From Lacustribacter sp964460315 (GTDB lineage: Bacteria; Pseudomonadota; Gammaproteobacteria; Burkholderiales; Burkholderiaceae_A): a stretch of DNA of 21,052 bases. The translations under genes and the position numbers were made by a program. The notes beneath the pieces are model-generated. The model saw only the letters and a list, made by a program, of their open reading frames with translations. It did no database searches and was not told where the DNA came from. Positions 15,697-21,052 of this stretch are shown piece after piece. Location: the NCBI GenBank assembly GCA_964460315.1, contig CAYWPQ010000025.1, positions 1 through 21,052 on the forward strand. The letters run 5' to 3'. Position 1 is the stretch's first letter. Each line of letters begins with the position of its first letter.

Positions 15697-16899
15697 ATGA
15701 CCGTGGTTAACTCCAATTCACCAAGACGAGCTTCCGACCCAGCCTCCACCGGAGCGGCAACACTGGCGCTGGCCAGAGCGCTGATCCAAAAAACCTCGGT
15801 CACACCCAATGACGCCGGATGCTGCGATCTCATCGCTGGGCGGCTGGCGCCCCTAGGCTTTCAAATTGAGTTTCTGAGGTTTGGCGAAGTGACTAATCTC
15901 TGGGCCGTTCGCGAGGGTGGCGAGCCGGGCCCCACTCTGGTGTTGGCAGGCCACACCGACGTTGTTCCGACAGGGCCCTTGGAACGCTGGTCACACCCTC
16001 CGTTTGCAGCGCAAGAGGCCAATGGCATGCTTTATGGCCGCGGCGCATCCGATATGAAATCATCACTGGCAGCCTTTGTGGTCGCCGCGGAAGAATTCAT
16101 TGCAGCCTTCCCCCGTTTTCCCGGCAGGCTTGCGTTTCTCATCACCTCCGACGAGGAAGGCCCTGCGATCGACGGCACCGTCCAGGTGGTTCGTGAGCTG
16201 GCCCACCGCGGCGAACTGCTGAACTACTGCATCATCGGCGAACCCACCTCGGTCAGTAACCTTGGTGACATGATCAAAAATGGGCGTCGCGGCACCCTTT
16301 CGGGCAGCCTGATCATCCACGGGAAACAGGGGCACATTGCGTATCCGCACCAGGCCGAAAACCCCATCCATACCTTTGCGCCGGCACTTGCTGAACTCGC
16401 CGCCATGCGATGGGACGACGGCAACACCTACTTTCCGCCCACCACCTGGCAGGTGTCCAATCTGAACGCCGGGACCGGTGCAACCAATGTCATTCCAGGA
16501 GAACTTCGAGCCCAGTTTAATTTCCGCTTTGGAAGCGTCAGCTCACCCGACGACCTTCGCGCTCGACTGGAATCCGTGCTGAGCCGACACCAGCTGAAGT
16601 TTGACATTGAGTGGACACTGGGTGGCGACCCTTACCTAACGGCGCCAGGAAGACTCTGCCAGGCGGTCTCGCAGTCTATCCTTCATGTGACCCAGACGAA
16701 GGCCGAGCTCTCCACCACGGGTGGAACATCGGATGGGCGGTTCATTGCCAAGCATTGCCGCGAAGTGATCGAGTTCGGTCCGCCCAACGCCACCATTCAT
16801 CAGATCAACGAGCGTATCGCCATCGCCGATCTTGGCCCTTTGGCAGAGATCTACCGCCGATCCATGGAAGCCTTGTTGGTCAGCGATGACCCTCGGTGA
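15697..16899 (+). CDS. dapE: Succinyl-diaminopimelate desuccinylase
   Basis: A 400-residue M20-family dizinc hydrolase that converts N-succinyl-LL-diaminopimelate to LL-diaminopimelate and succinate. Every metal or catalytic residue of E. coli DapE is found at a constant offset of +19: H86 and D88 (GHTDVV), D119 (GRGASDMKSS), E153 and E154 (TSDEEGPAIDG), E182 (GEPTS) and H368 (NATIHQINE). The dimerisation domain sits in the middle with HGKQGHIAYPHQAENPIH. The offset reflects an unconserved N-terminal extension of about 20 residues before the peptidase core. The Shine-Dalgarno sequence is weak and the gene lies 12 nt behind yffB. The last codons overlap the start of prmB by 14 nt. Confidence 0.97.
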   Translation: MTVVNSNSPRRASDPASTGAATLALARALIQKTSVTPNDAGCCDLIAGRLAPLGFQIEFLRFGEVTNLWAVREGGEPGPTLVLAGHTDVVPTGPLERWSHPPFAAQEANGMLYGRGASDMKSSLAAFVVAAEEFIAAFPRFPGRLAFLITSDEEGPAIDGTVQVVRELAHRGELLNYCIIGEPTSVSNLGDMIKNGRRGTLSGSLIIHGKQGHIAYPHQAENPIHTFAPALAELAAMRWDDGNTYFPPTTWQVSNLNAGTGATNVIPGELRAQFNFRFGSVSSPDDLRARLESVLSRHQLKFDIEWTLGGDPYLTAPGRLCQAVSQSILHVTQTKAELSTTGGTSDGRFIAKHCREVIEFGPPNATIHQINERIAIADLGPLAEIYRRSMEALLVSDDPR

Positions 16900-17818
16900 C
16901 CTGATTCTTCTGGGCGAACAGCTCTTCATCAAAGCCAAGATTGCCCTCGGTCAAGGGGCATTCCATCCGCGTGATGAGGCGCGTTGGCTTGCCCTCGAAA
17001 CCCTTGGCCTGCCCGTCGACAGCCCCGACGAGAGCGAATCCGCTGAGCTTCTAGTCGCAGACATTCAAAAGGTGAAAGCCGTCTATCGTCAACGAATTGA
17101 TGAGCGGCGGCCAGCAGCCTACCTCACGGGAAGGGCTTGGCTGAAGGGCTATGACTTCCTCTGCGACTCGCGAGCCATCATTCCCCGATCCTTCATTGCG
17201 GAATTGATCCTTCGGCATTTTTCCCCTTGGACCGAGCTTGACAAGGACCCCTACGCCGTTCGACGGATTCTTGACGTGTGCACGGGGTCGGGTTGCCTGG
17301 CCATCATGGCCGCCGATTTTTTTCCATCGGCCCATGTCGTTGCCTGTGATCTGAGTCTTGAGGCCCTGAGCCTTGCGGAGGAAAACCGGAAATCCTACGA
17401 ACTCGATGATCGGATTCAACTGGTCCACGCAGACGTCTACCAGTGCATGGACTCATCCAAACCATGCGCGTTGGATCCGACCTTTGATCTGATCATGGCC
17501 AACCCGCCGTACGTCCCCGAGTCCAAAATGGCATCCCTGCCACCGGAATTTCAGCACGAGCCCCGCATGGCTCTGGTTGCCGACGATCACGGTATGGCGG
17601 TGGTGCGCAAACTCCTCAAGGGTGCGGCCGAAAGGCTGAGCCCCCAGGGCGTTCTCGTGGTCGAAATTGGTCATGAAAAAGACGCCTGCGAGGCCATGCT
17701 CGAAGCGGAATTCCCCGGGCTCTTTCCCATCTGGATTGAAACCGAAGAGCAGATGGATCATGTCTTTCTTTGCCGCTATGCTGACCTGATTCAACACCCT
17801 TGGAGACCACCACAATGA
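16886..17818 (+). CDS. prmB: Ribosomal protein L3 N5-glutamine methyltransferase
   Basis: A 310-residue class-I SAM methyltransferase that methylates a glutamine side chain of ribosomal protein L3, acting on the free protein or assembling 50S particles. The PrmB/HemK layout is visible: N-terminal helical substrate-binding part (LGQGAFHPRDEARWLAL at 21-37), the PrmB-type IPRSFIAELI at 99-108, SAM motif I LDVCTGSGCLAI at 129-140, and the glutamine-binding NPPYVP at 206-211. The ATG at 16886 gives the same length as E. coli PrmB and removes an 18-residue extension coded inside dapE. It overlaps dapE by 14 nt and its TGA overlaps the next gene's ATG. PrmC is the main alternative, but the CTGSGCLAI form favours PrmB. 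Confidence 0.93.
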   Translation: MTLGDLILLGEQLFIKAKIALGQGAFHPRDEARWLALETLGLPVDSPDESESAELLVADIQKVKAVYRQRIDERRPAAYLTGRAWLKGYDFLCDSRAIIPRSFIAELILRHFSPWTELDKDPYAVRRILDVCTGSGCLAIMAADFFPSAHVVACDLSLEALSLAEENRKSYELDDRIQLVHADVYQCMDSSKPCALDPTFDLIMANPPYVPESKMASLPPEFQHEPRMALVADDHGMAVVRKLLKGAAERLSPQGVLVVEIGHEKDACEAMLEAEFPGLFPIWIETEEQMDHVFLCRYADLIQHPWRPPQ

Positions 17819-18453
17819 TCACGCTCTACACCTGGCCGACACCCAATGGCAAGAAGGTTCAAATCATGCTCGAAGAGACCGGGCTTCCCTACTGTGCCAT
17901 TCCAGTGGACATTCACAACAACGAACAATTCGATCCTGAATTTTTAAAGATCAGTCCCAACAACAAGATTCCAGCGATCGTGGACAGCGAAGGCCCTGCC
18001 GTTCGCGGCAAACCCGCGCCCTATTCCCTGTTTGAATCGGGTGCGATCCTTGTCTACCTTGCAGGGAAAACGGGGCGATTTCTTGGCCGCAACGATCGTG
18101 AACGCTTCGACATTCTTCAGTGGCTTATGTTTCAGATGGGTGGCTTTGGACCCATGCTGGGTCAGGCCCATCATTTCCGAAGCTTCGCCCCCGAGAAAGT
18201 GCCTTATGCCATTGATCGTTACACCAAGGAGGCGGCGCGCCTTTACAAGGTCATCAACCAACGTCTTGGCGAATCCGAATTTCTCGGAGCACGGGACTAT
18301 TCCATTGCGGACATCGCCACCTGGCCATGGGCGGCATCGCACGGACGCCAGGGCATTGACCTCGACGACTACCCCCATGTCGCCCGATGGTTTAAAGCCA
18401 TCGAAGAGCGTCCTGCTGTTCAGCGGGCCTTGAAAGTGCTTGCGCCCCAGTGA
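17815..18453 (+). CDS. Glutathione S-transferase family protein, YfcG-like (Nu class)
   Basis: A 212-residue cytosolic protein with a thioredoxin-fold N-terminal domain and an all-helical C-terminal domain. MITLYTWPTPNGKK and ISPNNKIPAIVD are the hallmark of the YfcG/YghU group, whose E. coli members bind glutathione disulfide and show disulfide-bond reductase activity. ESGAILVYLA at 74-83 holds the usual glutathione-contacting Glu-Ser. The C-terminal domain carries the N-capping block YSIADIATWPW. The ATG at 17815 overlaps the prmB stop (ATGA) and has GGAG about 9 nt upstream, preferred over an in-frame ATG five codons earlier. The physiological substrate is unknown. Confidence 0.88.
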   Translation: MITLYTWPTPNGKKVQIMLEETGLPYCAIPVDIHNNEQFDPEFLKISPNNKIPAIVDSEGPAVRGKPAPYSLFESGAILVYLAGKTGRFLGRNDRERFDILQWLMFQMGGFGPMLGQAHHFRSFAPEKVPYAIDRYTKEAARLYKVINQRLGESEFLGARDYSIADIATWPWAASHGRQGIDLDDYPHVARWFKAIEERPAVQRALKVLAPQ

Positions 18454-18478
18454 CGAACAGCCGCCCGGAAAACTGTCC

Positions 18479-19486
18479 ATGCGTATCGATGATCTGATTG
18501 GCCATTGGAATCAGTTCGACCAGATCATCGATGTTCGAACGCCGGCCGAGTTTTCCCTGGACCATCTTCCTGGAGCCATTAATGCGCCGGTTTTAACCAA
18601 CGAAGAACGTGTGACGGTAGGAACGCTCTATGCGCAATCGGCATTCGATGCCAAACGGATGGGCGCAGCGATGGTCGCCAGAAACATCGCCCAGGCCATT
18701 GAAGCGCAGTTTCATGATCGACCCCGTGACTGGCGTCCACTCATTTATTGCTGGCGTGGAGGCAACCGCAGCAATGCGATGGCCCTGGTGATGCAAAAAA
18801 TCGGTTGGCGGGCTGAGGTGTTAGACGGCGGATACCGTGCGTATCGGCGAAGCCTCGTGCAGAACATGGCCGGCGTGGTCTCGCGCTTTCGCTTTCGTGT
18901 GGTCTGTGGGGTCACCGGCTCAAGAAAAACCCACTTTCTTCGCGCGCTATCGGCCCAAGGCCACCAGGTATTGGACCTCGAGGCCTTGGCCCATCACCGA
19001 GGCTCGCTTCTCGGCGCCGAGCCATCGGGAGACCAGCCCAGCCAGAAGCTCTTTGAGACTCGACTCTGGGAACAACTGAGGCAGTTTGATGATCAACGAG
19101 AGGTCCTGGTCGAATCCGAGAGCCGAAAAATTGGTGCCGTCCAGGTGCCCGGTGTTCTGATTGAAGCCATGCGTCAGAGCCCCTGCATTGAACTCGAACC
19201 CAGTCTGGAGTCCCGAGTGAACTGGCTTTGTGAGGACTACGGCCACTTTTTTCAACAGCCGGAGACACTCAAAAATCAGCTTTCAAAACTCAAAGAGATC
19301 GTTGGCCAGTCAATGCTCGATGACTGGCACAGCTTGGTGGATCAAAGGGAATGGCCGCGTCTGGTCGAAAGTCTGCTTGTCGAACACTACGACCCGACTT
19401 ACCGGCGCTCCATGAAAAAGAACTACCGCCACTACTCGGAGGCCGAGCGCTTTACCGAGATTCCGACTTCGCTAGACGCTCGGTGA
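18479..19486 (+). CDS. mnmH: tRNA 2-selenouridine synthase
   Basis: A 335-residue protein (also called SelU or YbbB) that exchanges sulfur of 2-thiouridine at tRNA wobble position 34 for selenium through a geranylated intermediate. The N-terminal rhodanese domain at about 1-125 has IDVRTPAEF at 17-25, the DHLPGAINAPVL block and the active-site loop YCWRGGNRS with C91. A P-loop domain follows; its Walker A reads GVTGSRKT at 144-151, with Arg149 where Gly is expected. The C-terminus keeps HYDPTYRRSM and KNYRHY, typical of the family. It is somewhat shorter than the 364-residue E. coli protein. ATG at 18479 is chosen by family fit over a TTG at 18440 that overlaps the GST gene. selD is not in the window. 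Confidence 0.92.
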   Translation: MRIDDLIGHWNQFDQIIDVRTPAEFSLDHLPGAINAPVLTNEERVTVGTLYAQSAFDAKRMGAAMVARNIAQAIEAQFHDRPRDWRPLIYCWRGGNRSNAMALVMQKIGWRAEVLDGGYRAYRRSLVQNMAGVVSRFRFRVVCGVTGSRKTHFLRALSAQGHQVLDLEALAHHRGSLLGAEPSGDQPSQKLFETRLWEQLRQFDDQREVLVESESRKIGAVQVPGVLIEAMRQSPCIELEPSLESRVNWLCEDYGHFFQQPETLKNQLSKLKEIVGQSMLDDWHSLVDQREWPRLVESLLVEHYDPTYRRSMKKNYRHYSEAERFTEIPTSLDAR

Positions 19487-20945
19487 ATAGCTCGACATCG
19501 GCGGCATCACGGCGCATGGTCAACCAACGCTCAAGGGTATCTTGCAGCTGGGCCCGCTCGAGAATCTGAAACTGCCGAGCCAGCAGTCCATTGACCTCCG
19601 GGGCGTTTGAATCAGGAACTCGTGCCGACTCGACCACAATGACCCACGCCATGCCACCGGCCTTTGGGTCGGCCGGAACGTGAATCACCGCAGGGATCGT
19701 TTTCAGGTCAGGTCCGAAAATTGCCTCCACCGCTTTCGGGCCTAAGTCTGCCGCTTTCGAGGATTCGGAGCGAACTAGAGTGCGGGAGCTGGAAAGACCA
19801 GCCAGTTGCCCTTTGTTGGCCAAGGCCTCTTGGGCTGCAGCCGAGGCCAGAGAACTTGCCTTCTCGCTTGCTTTTTGCTCCCGAAGTTCACGCTCGATCT
19901 GGGCCCGAACCAGCGCAAGGGGAACAGGCGCTGCGGGTCGATGTCGAATGATGCGAGCGCTGGCAAGAACCCCAGGGGCGAGCTCGATCGCGTCGGTGTT
20001 GCGCTTATCGACAACCGCATCACGTGAAAACAGTGCGCCCAAAAGCTTCCCATTGGAGAGTGCTCGCTGAACTTCTGGGGAGAGCTTCGAAAGCCGATCG
20101 GCGGGCACACCTCTTGGTGTGACGGCGGTCACCGCCTGAATGGGGAGGCCGGATTTCTTGGATGCGGGCTCGAGAGACTCGGATTGCTCATAGACCGCAT
20201 TGGAAAAAGCTTCGACCTGGTCTGCACTTCCAGGTTTAGGAAAGGCGATGATCGAAATGTCGGCTTCTTCTGGCGTTTGGAATCGCGCTTGATTGGATTG
20301 ATAGAACGCTTCAACCTCTGCATCAGAGACCGACACCGACGCCATCTGCTCCGAGGCACTGTAACGACGGACGCGCACGGTTCTGGATTCGAGAGCCGCC
20401 TGAGCGAGGTAGCGAGCCACGGCTCGTGGCGTGGTGGTGGTTCGGCCAATCGTCGCCGGCATGACCTGGACCATGATGTCCTCGCGCAGCCGCTGCTCAA
20501 AACTCTCGGGCGTAAGACCCTGAGACTTCAGGGCGCGTTGATAAAGATCCATGTCGAACTTGCCGTCTTTTTGAACCGTCGGGATCCGAAGGATTGACTG
20601 TCGGATCTGATCGTCACTCACCACGATACGAAGATCCACCGCTGCCGAGAGCAACACCCGCTCATTCACGAGATCATTCAGCGTGGCCTGCTTCGAAGCG
20701 GGGGTGTCCAGCAACTTGGGATCGATGCGCCCACCGAATTGGGCGCGGGCATTATCCAGAGCACTCTGATGGCTTTGTTCCCAATCCCGATATTGAATCT
20801 TGTACTTGCCCACGCGGGCCACGGTATTGGCATCGCTGCCGGGGGCCACCAAGTCCCATGCGCCCACCACCACAAAAGAGGGAATCACCAAGAGGGAAAG
20901 GGTAATGAGGATGAACTTCTGATGATTGCGAACAAAATCGAACAT
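19452..20945 (-). CDS. ppiD: PpiD-like membrane-anchored periplasmic chaperone lacking the parvulin domain
   Basis: A 497-residue inner-membrane protein with N-in topology. A single transmembrane segment (about 12-30) follows MFDFVRNHQK, a typical PpiD start. A SurA_N-type chaperone domain runs from about 35 to 225 (LNDLVNERVLLSAAVDLRIV, YQRALKSQGLTPESFEQRLR). Where PpiD normally has its parvulin domain, the text passes from QTPEEADISIIAF (223-235) straight to VEAFSNAVYEQSESL (244-258), which belongs to the region after the parvulin domain. No parvulin histidine or GGDLG-type motif appears anywhere. The C-terminal region (LLGALFSRDAVVDKRNTDAI, 301-320) is otherwise normal. Length compares with about 620-650 in relatives. 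PpiD works near the SecYEG exit. The E. coli parvulin domain itself has little or no isomerase activity. The last 35 nt overlap mnmH. Confidence 0.88.
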   Translation of the reverse strand: MFDFVRNHQKFILITLSLLVIPSFVVVGAWDLVAPGSDANTVARVGKYKIQYRDWEQSHQSALDNARAQFGGRIDPKLLDTPASKQATLNDLVNERVLLSAAVDLRIVVSDDQIRQSILRIPTVQKDGKFDMDLYQRALKSQGLTPESFEQRLREDIMVQVMPATIGRTTTTPRAVARYLAQAALESRTVRVRRYSASEQMASVSVSDAEVEAFYQSNQARFQTPEEADISIIAFPKPGSADQVEAFSNAVYEQSESLEPASKKSGLPIQAVTAVTPRGVPADRLSKLSPEVQRALSNGKLLGALFSRDAVVDKRNTDAIELAPGVLASARIIRHRPAAPVPLALVRAQIERELREQKASEKASSLASAAAQEALANKGQLAGLSSSRTLVRSESSKAADLGPKAVEAIFGPDLKTIPAVIHVPADPKAGGMAWVIVVESARVPDSNAPEVNGLLARQFQILERAQLQDTLERWLTMRRDAADVELFTERLAKSESR

Positions 20946-21001
20946 GGCTGGGACAGGCCCTTTGACAGTGTTACAACATGACGATACGACTTAACAGGTG
21001 T

Positions 21002-21052
21002 TGGCGGAGTGGACGGGACTCGAACCCGCGACCCCCGGCGTGACAGGCCGGT
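21002..21052 (-). tRNA. tRNA-Asp (anticodon GUC), 3' part
   Basis: The right edge of the window cuts this tRNA before its anticodon stem. The reverse complement shows the anticodon stem-loop CCGGC-CTGTCAC-GCCGG with anticodon GTC at 21044-21042, a variable loop, the T-arm with GTTCGAGTC, the 3' strand of the acceptor stem, discriminator G and an encoded CCA. GUC plus discriminator G identifies aspartate. It lies 56 nt upstream of ppiD on the same strand. tRNA-Asp(GUC) is one of the four tRNAs that receive queuosine at position 34. The 5' half is outside the window. Confidence 0.95.

Noticed and set aside
18440..18478. Upstream TTG start for mnmH
   Set aside because: It would overlap the end of the GST gene and adds 13 residues with no family match; ATG 18479 fits better.
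1..21052. CRISPR array, insertion sequence, prophage or defence island
   Set aside because: No spaced direct repeats, transposase or integrase motifs, or foreign-looking gene block were seen; coding density is continuous with core genes.

Overview
This window reads as ordinary chromosomal core sequence from a betaproteobacterium, most likely of the order Burkholderiales. The base composition is moderately GC-rich by eye. The reasons are the family-level character of the proteins (short-linker ZipA, class-I QueF, YfcG-like GST, MnmH, a PpiD-type protein behind a tRNA) and the gene order: frr-pyrH-tsf-rpsB divergent from map-glnD; smc-zipA-ligA; dapD-yffB-dapE-prmB; tRNA-Asp next to ppiD. Genus cannot be decided from the sequence alone. 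I see no mobile element, phage gene, CRISPR array, toxin-antitoxin pair or foreign island.

Layout. Positions 1-2599 (minus strand) hold rpsB, tsf, pyrH and the start of frr: ribosomal protein S2, elongation factor Ts, UMP kinase and ribosome recycling factor. A strong intrinsic terminator/attenuator lies between rpsB and tsf. The 246-nt gap at 2600-2845 holds the rpsB leader, with interleaved perfect inverted repeats that predict a pseudoknot or RNA switch beside the rpsB ribosome binding site. Positions 2846-6281 (plus) hold map and glnD. Positions 6278-13748 (minus) hold a tightly coupled smc-zipA-ligA-galU set for chromosome condensation, cell division, DNA joining and UDP-glucose synthesis. 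glnD and galU meet tail to tail and share a CTAG containing both stop codons.

Positions 13749-13957 form the divergent smc/queF promoter region. Positions 13958-19486 (plus) run queF, dapD, a YffB thiol-reductase-like gene, dapE, prmB, a GST and mnmH. dapD and dapE are two steps of the succinylase lysine/diaminopimelate pathway. queF and mnmH both act on the tRNA wobble base (queuosine precursor and 2-selenouridine), and prmB methylates ribosomal protein L3. On the minus strand, mnmH is overlapped at its tail by a ppiD-like gene (19452-20945). The window ends inside a tRNA-Asp(GUC), itself a queuosine-type tRNA.

No wholly new system was found. The points most worth a second look are a PpiD-type periplasmic chaperone in which the parvulin domain is cleanly missing, the rpsB leader RNA, an MnmH whose P-loop lysine is preceded by Arg instead of Gly, and two convergent gene pairs that overlap and leave no room for an intergenic terminator.
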